Assembly (NCBI RefSeq): GCF_000002995.4
Contig: NW_025062476.1
Coordinates: 2,289,001-2,353,000 of the forward strand
DNA length: 64,000 nt
Origin: Brugia malayi
Lineage: Eukaryota; Nematoda; Chromadorea; Rhabditida; Onchocercidae
Direction of reading: 5' to 3'
In this document: piece by piece, positions 25,812 to 37,774 of the stretch
How the letters are laid out: every line of letters begins with the position of its first letter
Position numbering within the stretch: position 1 is the stretch's first letter
The notes under the pieces: generated by a model
Databases searched by the model: none
What the model was told of the DNA's origin: nothing
What the model saw: the letters and a program-made list of their open reading frames with translations, nothing else
Position numbers and translations under genes: made by a program

Positions 25812-27476
25812 TTAGTCAAATAAATGTCTCATATCCGGTGGTATTTCTACTCTGCTCTCGAGATCTTTGTATTCTATTGTCATCTTCCTCGGCATCTGAA
25901 ATGAAACAAATTTATGCTTATTTCACAAGCATTAACTAAACTAATTAAATACAACAATTAATTAGCTGATGTATTATCTCATTTATTGAAAGAAATATTA
26001 TGTAAAATGAATTGTATGTCTTACTTTTCTCCAGTGTACTGAATCGAACACATAATACGTTCCTTTCTCAAATGTATTTGTCTGTTCAGTAACACTTTCA
26101 TAACTGAAACGTCTCACCCATAAACGTTCCACTTTATGGTAACGCCATTCTTTTCCATACCTGAAAAAAACGGAAATATTTAGATACTTGAAGAAAAAAA
26201 AAAAGAAAAAAGGAAAATTTACAACAAAAAGTAAGCTATCAATTAGCTCAATTAGTTTTAAATATCATACTATCTAAAATGTAGCAAAACTTAAAAACTC
26301 ACAGCCCATAAGCAGCAGCAATTTGATATTGCTCACCCGGATAATTATAAAATATGTAAAATAATGCATCTTCTTCTAGCAGTGAAAATTTCATTTGTGC
26401 TAATTTGTCGCCAATCAATGAATTCAACTTATACACTTCCGGTATCTATACTGATTTTACATCAAAAAAAAAAATTAAGTAAAAATGAGGAGGAAGTCAT
26501 TAAAAAGCCAATTAGAGAAGTTGGACATAGGAAAAAAGTTGGATCGGTAAATGATTATCAGTGTTTGTGAGTGAGTGATTGATTATCAATGTGACAATAA
26601 TGAGAGGACACACTATTCCATACGAGTTTGACATTCGTTTTAGTGCAATTTTGCAGAATTCTTAAGTGTGACAAGATATCCTTATATCATCAATATCTAG
26701 TTAAGCTTACAGTAACTCTGCAAAATTTTTCTTCAGTTAAATTTAAGCTTGTATGCTTAAAAAGCTTAAATGCGAACCTTAACCTCAATGTGTGGTGCAT
26801 GATTCGGCCTTTTTGCCCATGGTCCACCATAATTTTGATGAATTTCGCGTCTGAAATTAACAAATGAATAAATGCATGTTCACAATTTAAAATTTGTTTA
26901 AAAATGATTTTAGAAATTTTAGTTTATTCCGTTAAATTAATTTTGAATGGAAATCACAAATGTCAATGTTTTCATTGATTCTGTAAAAAATTGTCGCCAT
27001 TTTTTTCTACTTTTTGCTAATCATCTTGTTGACTTTAATTACCTTGTTAACTTTATCAATTAATCTAATTAACCTACCTGCCATGTCCACTTGGATCTGG
27101 TACTTCAAGCCTAAAAAAAAAACAAAGAAGACAAGTAGCATAAATCCTTTTTTTTTCTTTTTTTTTTTTCAATATATACAGCATAAATTTTAAACTTCAA
27201 TGTAAAAAATAATTTATTATATTATAATTAATTAAAAAATGTATTATTTAAATGAAATTAGAAAAGATTTGTTAAAGTTGAAGAAATTGATGATTAGAAC
27301 GAATGCGGAAGATTGATTACTTTGAGAGAGTTGAATATTCCGAATATATTTGACTCCAAATAGTATACCAAGAAGAAGAATTATGCATTCCTTTCACTGT
27401 TAACATTTTGTTTGCCAATTTCCTTCATTTTGTTTAATTTTCCATTGATAATAACTACTAATCATATATTATCCTT

Positions 27477-27512
<36 letters not shown>

Positions 27513-28849
27513 CTGTGTGTTTTCCCCTCCTTTTATGTTCATTATTATTTTTTTAGACTTTTAAATTATTTTTAAATGATGAACACCGGAAAAAGGAAAA
27601 AAAAAAAAAAAAAAGAAAAAACAAACTTAAGTTTAATTTCTATTAAAAAAAATCTAATACCCAAACTTACTTAGAATTCATGCCTAAACCAATTTCTAAT
27701 GGATTTTCACCAATCAGAACTGTTGAAAGTGCTGAATCAAGTTGCATTCCTCGATAAGCAGACAAATATCCGATCATTCCAAATTGATCAGTTAACATAG
27801 TTGATGGGATATTAGTTACAGTACCTTTAAATTTAAAATTCTCTCAAAATAATATAAAAATAAGCAATAAATAATGATTTAATGAATAAATAATCATAAA
27901 TTAAAGTGAAATATATAAAAGAGCACTTTTGTTTAAATAAATTTTGATAATTTAAGTAAATATAAATGAAATGAATAAATGAACACAACAAACCATCCGG
28001 ATATATCTCTATTTTTGGTTTTGATTCAGGTTGAAAATCCTGCAAGAAATTTATTCGAAGCTTAAATTTGGATTAATTCATTTCATTAAAACTGTTAGCT
28101 TTTTATTAAAAAAGCAAACAAAATTAGATGTTTTTCTTGTTTTTTTTTTCTTTTTGGATAAAATATGATTAACAATTCGAATTGTTTATTTGCAGTTTTT
28201 TCAATGCTTGCTGAAATTTTCAATCTTCTTTTCATGATAAATGAAGAAGAATGCATTCGGATGCTTTCAAAAACTCATAAATAGCAAATTTATGCAAATG
28301 AATGAAAGAGAGAGAGAGGGAGAGAGAGAGAGAGAGAGAGAGAGAAACCTGTAAAGTGGAAGTCCCTGCTACTGGCATCCTAATTCTACTTGGCTCGTTT
28401 ACAGCTCCACTTGGATCATTTATAATTCCACTTGGCTTGCTCATAATCTTACTTGGATCACTTATAACTGCACTTGGCTCACCAACAGTCTTACTTGGTT
28501 CACCTACAGTTTCACTTGGCTCGCCCATAGTCTTACTTGATTCGCTTGCAATTCCACTTGGCTCGCCAACAGTTACAGTTCCACTTGGCTCACCCATAAT
28601 CTTACTTGATTCGCTTGCAATTCCACTTGGCTCGCCCATAATCCTACTTGCTTCGCTTATAGTTTCACTTGGCTTACCCATAGTCTTACTTGGGTTATCT
28701 GTAATTCTCCTTGACTTGCCCTTATTCTTACCACGTCGTTTGCCCCTTGATGATAAAGTACTTTGCAATGTTGGAAAATCTTCATTTCGTATTTGAAAAT
28801 CAGTCTTTGTTGGTGACTGTCTCGGTGATTTCTCCGATTCCTGTTCCAT
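25812..28849 (-). CDS. NOT2/CNOT2-like protein, diverged tandem paralog
   Basis: Predicted subunit of the CCR4-NOT mRNA deadenylation complex. Exons (5' to 3' on the minus strand): 28849-28349, 28039-27994, 27824-27671, 27110-27078, 26850-26784, 26445-26303, 26160-26025, 25895-25812; phases agree (387 residues). Near the N-terminus F-Q-I-R-N-E-D-F-P-T-L matches the conserved CNOT2 motif. Residues about 53-158 are fifteen degenerate heptads of the type P-S-x-x-x-G-E that no NOT2 I know carries. The C-terminal part is the NOT-box: T-D-Q-F-G-M-I-G, Y-G-G-P-W-A, L-F-Y-I-F-Y-N-Y-P-G-E, E-W-R-Y-H-K-V-E-R-L-W and F-D-S-V-H-W-R-K. Exons 6 and 7 (143 and 136 nt) have exactly the lengths of those in the gene upstream, so the two are tandem duplicates. 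An extra 33-nt exon and the short tail set this copy apart. Whether it still joins the complex is unknown. Confidence 0.85.
27482..27507. repeat. CT dinucleotide microsatellite
   Basis: Thirteen CT units inside an intron of the diverged NOT2-like gene. Confidence 0.9.
28305..28346. repeat. GA microsatellite abutting a 5' splice site
   Basis: A GA run (CT on the coding strand) begins within a few bases of the donor of intron 1 of the diverged NOT2-like gene, so the intron starts GTTTCTCTCT and continues as a pyrimidine repeat. Confidence 0.9.
28376..28693 (-). repeat. coding 21-bp repeat (heptad P-S-x-x-x-G-E)
   Basis: Fifteen degenerate 21-nt units in exon 1 of the diverged NOT2-like gene encode heptads such as P-S-K-T-M-G-K, P-S-G-I-A-S-E, S-S-K-T-M-G-E and P-S-E-T-V-G-E; one unit is two residues longer. 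Frame and heptad phase are kept although codons vary. The opposite strand is also open, as a shadow of the repeat. Confidence 0.9.
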
Positions 28850-28871
28850 TATTTAATCGTTTCAAAATTCA

Positions 28872-28873
28872 CT
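28872..28873 (-). promoter_or_regulatory. putative trans-splice acceptor of the NOT2-like paralog
   Basis: A strong TTTTTGCAG acceptor on the minus strand lies 22 bases before the ATG at 28849, with no plausible upstream exon. In nematodes this arrangement is typical of spliced-leader addition. Confidence 0.5.
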
Positions 28874-30576
28874 GCAAAAATGAAAAATTTTCTTACCTTC
28901 AAACATAAACATTGAATCATTTCAAATCATTTTGTGTTCAAATTTTTATCAAAGATCTTTTGATATTACAAAAAAAAAAAAATCTCTTAAATTGTATTTA
29001 AAATAATCTGAATCCCAAAAAAAAAAAAAAAAGGAAAGATCATTTGATTATATAATCAGTATCTAACTATTATCACTATTTTTCATCTATAGACCACCTA
29101 CCAAAAATGATATTTCAAAAATAAAATGCAACAAGTAAACTTCAATAATTATTCATAAAGTCTGAAATACATTTTGTTTTGTTAAAATCAGAAAAAAGGA
29201 AATTATTAATTAACTAACTAACTAACAACATTAATGATTGATATTCATTTTAATTTTATAGATAATTATCATAGAAATTGTAGAACTTACCTTTAATAAT
29301 ATCGTAGTAACAGTAGTAATAAGTAATATTACTTGTAGAAATAAATCAAATGAAAAGGTTAGAAAAAAAAAAAAAAAACAACAACAACAACAAGAAGATT
29401 TGTCACTTTTTGAAAGTAACAATGAAGATATCTTATATATATATTAGTTAATATTCTTCTGAGAAATTTTCCGCGCATATTTGCTAAAAATACCGCTTTT
29501 ATGGAAAAGATATCTATCTACCTATGGATGAAAGAATACAAAAAATACCTGTGAAAAAGATGCTTTTCAATTGTACAAAAAAAAAAAAAAAAAGGAATAA
29601 TAAATTTGAAAACATTATCTTTTTAAATATTAACTTTATACTAGTTAATTTTTTTGAGTTATTTTTTAACAGTTTTTCGTTTTTTTTTTTTTTTTTTTTG
29701 TTTCTTTTTTTCTATATTAGTTTGAAACTTGCAACAATCTTGTCTATTGTGCTATATATCCAATGTTTACAATTGAAATTTTAACTGTATTTATTATTTT
29801 GCAAAAAGATATGAAAACAAATTTAAGTTTTATTATCGTTAGATAAAAGTGATAACAGGCTAGGAAGAAATAATTGATTACAGAGTTATCTTAATCATTT
29901 TGAAAAGTATCAAAAATTTTAATCATAAGATAGAAATTAATTCTAATTTTGCAAGAATGATGACTACTGTGTTTCATCTAAGTTTTGCAAGTTGACAACG
30001 AAAGCTGAGTTAATTTGCGCATCAAGCTCGATTACAAGAAACACAAAGTTGCGTATCAGACAACGTCCTCACATTGATCAAAGTTTACAGAGACAAACGT
30101 ACTGATCAAATCCCTTACCACAGATCCTGCACTCCTCTTTCTTCACAATAAAATGAATGATTTTGAAGTGTCAATGTAAATGATCCGGTACAAAAACTAA
30201 ACATTTTATTTTATTTTATCTTAAACCTTGCATCTGCAAGGTTTTCTTCATTAATTTTTTTGTAGAACATAAATTAAATGCGAAGTGTTTATTGCAAATA
30301 ACAACGTAGCAAGAAAACATACAAAAAGATTTCAGGATTCAAACGTAAAATTTTTTCTGTCTCTTTGATCAGTACGAGAGGAGGATAAGTGGTATGTATA
30401 TGTATGTGACTGCAAGATTAATTTTATTTTACGAGAGTTTTCATTTAAGGAAATACAAAGTCTTCTAAAATTTGAGTAGTCTGTATTTCTTTTTACAAGA
30501 GATGACTAAGGGATGGAAATGGAACGCATGCGTTATTATAACGCCAGTGATTGGTCAACATTGAGAAGGTTGGCAA
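28874..30576. other. spacer between the tandem NOT2 genes
   Basis: About 1.7 kb between the stop of the canonical copy and the start of the diverged copy. Mostly A/T tracts (A-runs near 28970, 29019, 29362 and 29577; T-run near 29679-29699). A less A+T-rich patch near 29970-30160 has short open frames on both strands, one with a C-x2-C...C-x-C pattern, but no family is recognisable. The promoter or outron of the diverged copy probably lies here. Confidence 0.45.
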
Positions 30577-33500
30577 CTATGAACCATTTTGCGATGCGGT
30601 TGTAGAGGACGATTGCGCAACTTGTGGCTGACCCGACTGTTGCAAAGACTGAGGCAATTTCGGCCGTTCTTCAAGCTCTTTATACTCCAACGTCATATCT
30701 CTCGGTATCTAAAATGAAATGATTAAGACTTCAAAACGTCAATAAACAAGAAACAAATGAGAACTAGTACGATTTATGCAGAAATTTCTTGAGCTGAACA
30801 AATATTTAAGGGCACGGCGAATAGATATCGTCAGCGTTGTCGTGGAGAACCTCTTAAGATACGACTACAAAATAGACATGACAGTATACTTCCATCTGGA
30901 CTATGTATACTGCCAAGTCGTCTTTTGACCTAGCTGCTGGTCAGTCTATCGGTTGTACTAAGCAATTCAGTTTCTAGGCAACAATGAGAACCAAATTTTC
31001 GGATCTATTTGAGGATTCAAATCAGTTAGAAATTTAAACCGAAAAAATAAAAGGTAAATATAATTGCTTTATGATTTATTCAAATAAATTCCAAGCATTA
31101 AGAAATCTCACTTTTCGCCACTGTACAGGGTCGAAAACATTGTAAGACCCTTTTTCATAAGTTGATGTCTGCTCTTTGACACCTCCATATTGCGATCGCG
31201 TTAGCCATACACGTTGACTTTTATGGAACCGCCAATCCCTACTGTATCTGAAAAAGAAAAAGGTACTGTATCCAGGATTTAATAGTTCAAAAAAAAAAAA
31301 ATACTGGTCTGATCTGCATAAATTAAAGGCCATCGTTAAAACTTAAAACTTTAAGAAAACGACAACCACACAGTCAAATCAGATAAATATCAGATAAATC
31401 CAATGAAATAATATAACAGCAGGTACCGAAGACTTACAAGCAGATGCGCATGATAGGTATTACACCACTATTACTGACAAGCTACACTGAATGATCTCAG
31501 TTTTGTCACTACTACTTATTTATTTGAATTTATGAAAACTTACAGCTCACTAGCAGCAGCGACCTGATAAACCTCGCCTGGACAATTATAAAAGAGGTAG
31601 AACAGCACATCCTCTGATAGCTTGCTCAATTTGATATTCGGCAGCTTATCTCGAATCGAAGCATTCGTTAAATATTCATCTGGCACCTAAAATGCTTTCT
31701 ATTTACAAAAATCAAACAAAAATTATGAAAAAATAATATGCAATATGAAAGCTATAAAATCACAATTTTTTAAACAAACACTAATAAAACTAGCCTTCGC
31801 TTCTAGATCCTGTATCCGACATGGATAATCCGCCCATGGTCCTCCAAAGGTTGCATAAATGTTTCGCCTGGAACTAATGAATAAATAACTTAATGTCGAT
31901 ATGAAAAACATCTCCTTAAAAGCAGATTCACCCTCTTCCTCCTAAAGTCAAGGTGTATCAAATTTCAAATTGTTCCTGACATAATCAAACTTCATTCCCA
32001 TATCGTGCAATCCAACATCATTTTTCTCTGCCATGAACCTACCTTAATCTCGTTTTGATATCAATTTTATCCTGGTATATTTCTAAAAGGTTGGGAAATG
32101 ACCAAAATTAAATTTTTCTTTTTAAAAATAAACGCTACCAATGGCCAAAAGCCAACTGAAAACTCGAAAGAAGGCTTACTCGGTGGAATTCAGATTCAGT
32201 CCCAGAGTTGTCAAATCATGACCAAGAGCAAGTGCAACAATAGCAGGATCGGTTTCAATTGCGCGCAAAAACGTCAACAATCCGGCCATACCAAATTGGT
32301 CGCTCAACATGCCTGCTGGGATATTCTTTACCGTACCTGCAACTTTTTAGGATGAAGGGATATGTCAGAATTTTATATTTTTAACGTAAGGATACAAGCC
32401 ATTACAACACACAAAATGAAAACATTATTATATTGTTTTATGCAGGCTACTGCATAAATTCACTGATTTCTTCATTATGATATAACTCTACTTCCCAATT
32501 GTCGTTTTATCCCAGCCGTATACATCTTAGCGCAAAATGTACGATATCATGTCAGGGTTATTACTTTTCAATGTGCATAATTCCCTCTTTCTCTCTGCTT
32601 TGAAGTTCTAGTTTTATGGCTATGTTATCATTTAAAAACTAACCGTCCGGAAATGTCTGGATACCTGTCTTCGGTTCAGTGTTCGACCTCTCGGCATACC
32701 TTGTTTCTGAGGCAAGTGCATCGACGTTATTTGTCTACAAATTACTGCATTTAATTTCCCACTTGGAGTGGAAACAAAGAATCAATCGCTGATGAGAAAA
32801 TAAATGCACACCCTCTTATCCTACATAAAATCTACTAATGTTATGAAATCAAAATGGAAATCATAAGGACAGAAAACTACGCAATCAATACATAAATTTT
32901 CCCTAATAGATTTATTATTTCTTTTTTGAGAAAAAAAGTTTTACACCAGAAGCAGATGAAAAAGTTCAGAATAAGAAGTACATACAGTTCTTGCATGGGT
33001 CTGCCTATTTTCCAGATGATTGGCACCAGGCAAAGCAGGAAAGTCCTCATTCTGGATACGGAACTCGACGTTCTGTGTCGATAACGAATTCCCATCACTT
33101 GTTCGCATCAAATTCGCTGCAAAAAGCGTAATCTCAAAAGCAACACAAAGATCGAAATAAATTTGTCAAAAACCTCCTATCTGAAATTACGATGTTGTAG
33201 AATTTCAAAGCAATCCCATCTGATTTAAGCTAAACCTAAATATCTTACAGTTTAGCATTCTGTTGCCGTGTATAATTCCTTTGAAATCTTGACCAATCCC
33301 CAAGTACACTTTTCTCGTTAACACATGGATTTCAGGGAATAACTTTAAATGCTGACAAAAATTTACAGAATGATTAAAGGACGTCTTTTTATTAAAACAG
33401 CTTATGTTCCAATTCAAGCCTAGTCTTTCCAGTCCCAAATCATAGCTGCTTTATTTTACAAAAAAATTTTAAGTCCGATTATGTTCCTTGCTAAATTTCT

Positions 33501-34589
33501 CGACGATACATTAACTTATGTGAGTCTTTACATAATGAAATTAGAAGATATTTGGGACTGGCCCATTTGTAGTTTTAGTCTACAAACTACAAAAATTTTA
33601 ACCATAAAATAACTATAAAAGTAGCAAGTAATTCCGTAGTCGAAAACAAAATAGAAAATCTTTTCAAAAACATCTAATGGTGGAAAAACTGGTAAGCCAT
33701 GAAAGATTAATCTTCTACTGCAGATAGTGATTGTAACAGTCACCTATCTGCACTATCTGACTTATCTCTAAGCCTTTTATTTCTTGGAAATGGAACTGAA
33801 TAGTTGGTTTTCATTGCTACAATTTATACCATATCTATTATATCCAGAATAATTCAATAATCAAATCTTTCTGCATTTTCTATTACTGAACAATACGCAT
33901 TTCCGTGACTTAGTCTGCTCACTTCTAAGCATTGATTACTGCCTCTTTCAACTAAAGGAAATTACAGCATACATCACAATACATGAAATATAAATATATG
34001 AGGCTCAATTTGTATCATCACCCAATTAAAAGAGTAGCTGACATAATAACGTAACGAAATGAACTTTCGAAATTTTTCTTTCAAGAAATTCTTTTATTTC
34101 TTAAGAATTATTTGGAATCAGTAAAACAACTCCAATGCCATCAGTATGCAACTGAAGGATGTAATTATTTATAGCAATATCACTGGTCACTGCTGCATTG
34201 CTTTATAAATGTTTTCAGATGGACCACTGAATTATTTCAACAATATCTAGTCATTACTTAAAGTCTATTTTCTAGACGTTCCCTACTTTTTGCATGCTGC
34301 TTCTTGAATAAAATAACTTGCCATAAGGGGCTCGCTGTAGAGCATTGTAGACGTCTTTTGAATAAAGATGGTTTTGTGGTACAGATGGTGAGGAGTAATT
34401 ACTGGTGGTCGGCAATGAATTAAATGTAGAGGACGTTGAGGATGGTGAGGAGCGAACCCCCAAGGATGGAAATTCCGACTCGTTGATAACGTTTTCCGGA
34501 GGAATTAGCGAATTACGACAAGCTGATGATGTTGATGACTGTGATGAAAGTCGGTTACGATCAGCCAATATACCTCCACTACTGCTCAT
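30577..34589 (-). CDS. ntl-2: NOT2/CNOT2, canonical CCR4-NOT subunit
   Basis: Scaffold subunit of the CCR4-NOT deadenylase, which works with NOT1 and NOT3 in mRNA decay and repression. Exons on the minus strand: 34589-34322, 33116-32986, 32734-32644, 32336-32180, 31867-31795, 31686-31544, 31247-31112, 30708-30577; phases agree (376 residues). N-terminal S-E-F-P-S-L-G and R-A-P-Y, then E-F-R-I-Q-N-E-D-F-P-A-L-P-G, all appear in the same order in human CNOT2. The C-terminal NOT-box is well kept: I-P-A-G-M-L-S-D-Q-F-G-M, T-T-L-G-L-N-L-N-S, G-G-P-W-A-D-Y-P-C-R, P-D-E-Y-L-T-N, S-R-D-W-R-F-H-K and D-P-V-Q-W-R-K. Introns 1 and 5 appear to start with GC rather than GT. This is the likely ortholog of C. 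elegans ntl-2; the diverged paralog lies directly downstream on the same strand. Confidence 0.93.
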
Positions 34590-34633
34590 CGAGCTCGATC
34601 AATCGTATATTCACGCATGTGTATGGTAATAAT

Positions 34634-34635
34634 CT
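34634..34635 (-). promoter_or_regulatory. putative trans-splice acceptor of ntl-2
   Basis: TTTTTTGCAG on the minus strand ends 44 bases before the ATG at 34589, with no evident upstream coding exon. This fits a spliced-leader acceptor, though a cis-spliced 5' UTR intron is also possible. Confidence 0.45.
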
Positions 34636-36763
34636 GCAAAAAAGGTAAACCATTATTTTCTTCGCATTTACTTACAATAAATAACAGTCACGACTGCACG
34701 ACGTTTACAATTATCAAACAAAAAAAAAATTTTTTCTCAAAAAATAATCATATACGTTAAATGCTTTCATCACTGTCGAAGTTATTCGCACAATAAAAAA
34801 GACATCTCTCTATGCATTCTTCCCGCATGAATTTCTGTAAGATAAGTTATAAAATAAACATTACATCTCAGATGGGTAACCCTATTTTAAACTGATATAA
34901 CAGACAAGTTAGAATAATTGAAGAACAGTTAACAACCATGTTTAGTGCTGCATATGTCGAGTTACATTATTACCCACTTGTCATTTACAATTGTCATTTA
35001 CAACAGTTTTCAACAAAAAAAAAGGAAAAAAAAAAAAAAAAAACGAATGCTTTTTGTAACACAATTCAAACGCCACACTACACTCATGAGGAAACTAATA
35101 TACAATAAGTAGCAGAGGATCAAAATGTTGATTGTTACGGAGAATGAGTTATTAGTATAAGACAATCTTTCAGATCTCAGCCATCTACAAACTACTTTTC
35201 GTCGATCATTTATGACCAAAAGATATTCTTGTTTCAGAAACTGATCGACCATTTGCACCAGTTCTTCTATTCGTTTCCTAAATTAGCTCACTGCATACGA
35301 TATACTTGTAGGGATTGATATGTAGTGATATTGACTATCAAATAATGCACGCCTTCAAATAGTTCACAAATTCAATTCAATTCAACAATTCATGCCCTAA
35401 ATACAGCACGTACTCAGGAAGTTCGAGTTTTTCAAATCGGTAACACGATAAGTGCGTAACAATTATCGGCTGAGATGGATAACAAGTTTTATTTTGCATT
35501 TCAATATGTCCTAGTGTATTTTCATGCAGTCTTGTCTTGATGCAAAAAATGAAATATGGTCTGCTTCAAACAACGCCTCAAAATCCGAATGCAATTCCAC
35601 TTAAATTTATTAATCAACCATTGTAAAACTTGTGTAGTGTGTCGTTCAATCTCTCTAGGTTTTGTAAGACAGAATATAATTCCAACTTCAACTGGTTATT
35701 TCAGAAAAACATAACAGTTCTAAAATTTTAACTGAATGAATATGATGCTCTTTAAAAAACAAAATTTGTCATGGAATAGGTCTAACAAAAATACGGTCAA
35801 TGTGGTTAATTAATGCTTCTACAAGTTATCAACATCACAAAAAAAAAAAAAAATGCTACAAGGCACTATATTTGTCAGAACTTAATGAATAACCGTATCG
35901 TAAAGATGCTAAAAATTACTCTCTGCACAGTTCCACTACAGAAATATGCAGAGAGCACTCTTCCACTGAATCTCCTGTAATAAGATATTCTCAAGAATAA
36001 CAAAGTTATACGTCATAATAACATTAAAGTCATGTGTTCACTACTAAAAAATATCTTTGTGATTAAATATAGAAAAAAAAAAAAAGTTATAATTTAAACA
36101 CATAATATCTACAATATTGTTTCAGTTGTCGCATACATTTCAGCTAATGAAATATGGAGAATGTTATACACTACACTGGCTTCTTTTGTGCTGTCAGATC
36201 TCTATCCCTGCATCTGTACTTTTCAGTAACGAATAAAAAAAAAAAAAACAAACAGTGGTAAGGACAACGATGTCAGCTAATATCTTCACCCTCTCATAAA
36301 ACACTTATGAAGTGCTGTGGGTAACAAACATAAAAGAGAATAAATACTACGAGTAACATTCTTAAGTTTTCTGGATTAAATATAACAACACGAAAACTAC
36401 CTGTAATACATCTCCATGATCATACAAAAAAAAAACTTGATGCAACACCATGCATTCTGCTAACATTTCTAAGAAAAAAAAAAAAAAAAAACATAACATA
36501 AAGAGTAAAAAAATAAAATAATGAATGAACAAGGAGAGAACTTCAAATCTCATTCTAACATAAAATGTAGGTGAGTGATCGATAAAGTAGTTGAAAGATA
36601 AAATAAAATCTACTAGACAACAATGGCTATTATGCAAAAAAGGATCGTCAAACACTAGCAAAATTATGTGGGACAGAGGTAGTAGAGTGAGTTCTGCCAT
36701 CTAACAATAAACCTTTGTTTGAAGTGAAATTTCCCATTTCACTACATCAAATACATCACTCTA

Positions 36764-36785
36764 GTGCATGCATGCATGCATGCAT
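36764..36785. repeat. TGCA/GCATGC repeat
   Basis: Five overlapping GCATGC palindromes in a (TGCA)n run at the left side of the island upstream of the GOLM1-like gene. Confidence 0.9.
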
Positions 36786-37016
36786 CATGCTGGGCAAACG
36801 TTTCTTCCATTGAATAAAGGAGTAGTGAATAATGCGTGGTGCTATTGAATGGAATTAACACTCGTACGTCACGGCAATCTTCAAAGAGATACGTGTCAAA
36901 GATCATCTAACCTTGACCACTGCTACCCTCCTAGCCCTAAGTCTCGTTGCCATCGTCACTGGTCACAACGTAATGGTCAGTGCACGACTACGTCATCTTG
37001 CAACACTGCAACATTG

Positions 37017-37032
37017 TGCATGCATGCATGCA
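37017..37032. repeat. second TGCA/GCATGC repeat
   Basis: A shorter (TGCA)n run about 240 bases from the first, within the same island. Confidence 0.9.
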
Positions 37033-37757
37033 CACTCCCCCAAATCTTGTTAACTAATAAAAAAGTCATCACATCGAGCATCAGAACTCGCCTTCCTTTC
37101 CATCAATGGACCACAATAAATCGACCACTCACTCTTTCGCTTCACTTCTTTCCATCCCTCTCCCTCTCTCGATGTGCAACCATCTCTCACCTCCCTTCCT
37201 CAACCTCTCCACACTATCTCGCACCCTCTCGCCGGTACACTCTCTATACTATGCTGTGGAGAGTGCATGTTAGCAGTGTGGGTGTGAGTGATAGAGATAT
37301 CAGGGTGGTCCTATTTGGTAGCAAACATGAGCATCAATTTCACATCCATTCAAATATGTCGACTGATGCAGCTCTCTACCCTTCATTATTTACCTCTAAA
37401 TTCTAATTTGGTTTTTTTGTTTACTTCATATTTGTTTGATTTACAACCAAATTCATCATTTTTCTCTATTCTATCTAGTTATATTTAAGATAGCATTCTA
37501 TTAGAATCAGAAATTTACTTTTTGTTAGATATATCCTTGAGTATTCCATTTGGAGATAATCGATGAACAGGAAAAATTACAAAGTTTCGTTTTTAGTGGT
37601 TTATTCAGTTTGCCAATCATTTGAGTGTAGCATTAGAAGATTACATTAAATCGTTTAAATGTAAACAGTGACAGATGCATAATTTGATTAAATTTTGAAT
37701 TGATGATTTTGATGGCCGATCCTGTAATGTCCAGTGATCTATTTAATTGATAATTTC

Positions 37758-37759
37758 AG
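37758..37759 (+). promoter_or_regulatory. putative trans-splice acceptor of the GOLM1-like gene
   Basis: TAATTTCAG ends 15 bases before the ATG at 37775 with no visible upstream coding exon, as expected for spliced-leader addition. Confidence 0.5.
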
Positions 37760-37774
37760 CATTGCAAATATGGG

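Larger units (their letters stand above)
34636..37757. other. divergent promoter region with a less A+T-rich island
   Basis: This region separates the divergent ntl-2 (-) and GOLM1-like (+) genes. 34.7-36.7 kb is A+T-rich with A tracts. From about 36.75 to 37.4 kb the sequence is markedly less A+T-rich, pyrimidine-rich and bounded on its left part by two TGCA repeats. A 185-codon open frame (36849-37406, +) runs through it, but its residues are low in hydrophobic pattern and rich in S, T, H and C, with no family resemblance. I read the island as promoter or 5' UTR rather than protein. Confidence 0.45.

Noticed and set aside
28302..28796. 164-codon + strand open frame with P-L-G-S-type repeats
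   Set aside because: It is the antisense shadow of the heptad-repeat exon of the NOT2-like paralog, whose frame continues into a conserved NOT-box.
30060..30160. Minus-strand frame with C-R-I-C-G-K-G-F and C-L-C, zinc-ribbon-like
   Set aside because: Short, no start or splice partners, stops nearby on both sides, no family recognised.
30382..30393. AGTACGAGAGGA, identical to the core of the large-subunit rRNA sarcin-ricin loop
   Set aside because: Only twelve bases match and neither flank resembles rRNA; a chance match or too short to support an rRNA remnant.
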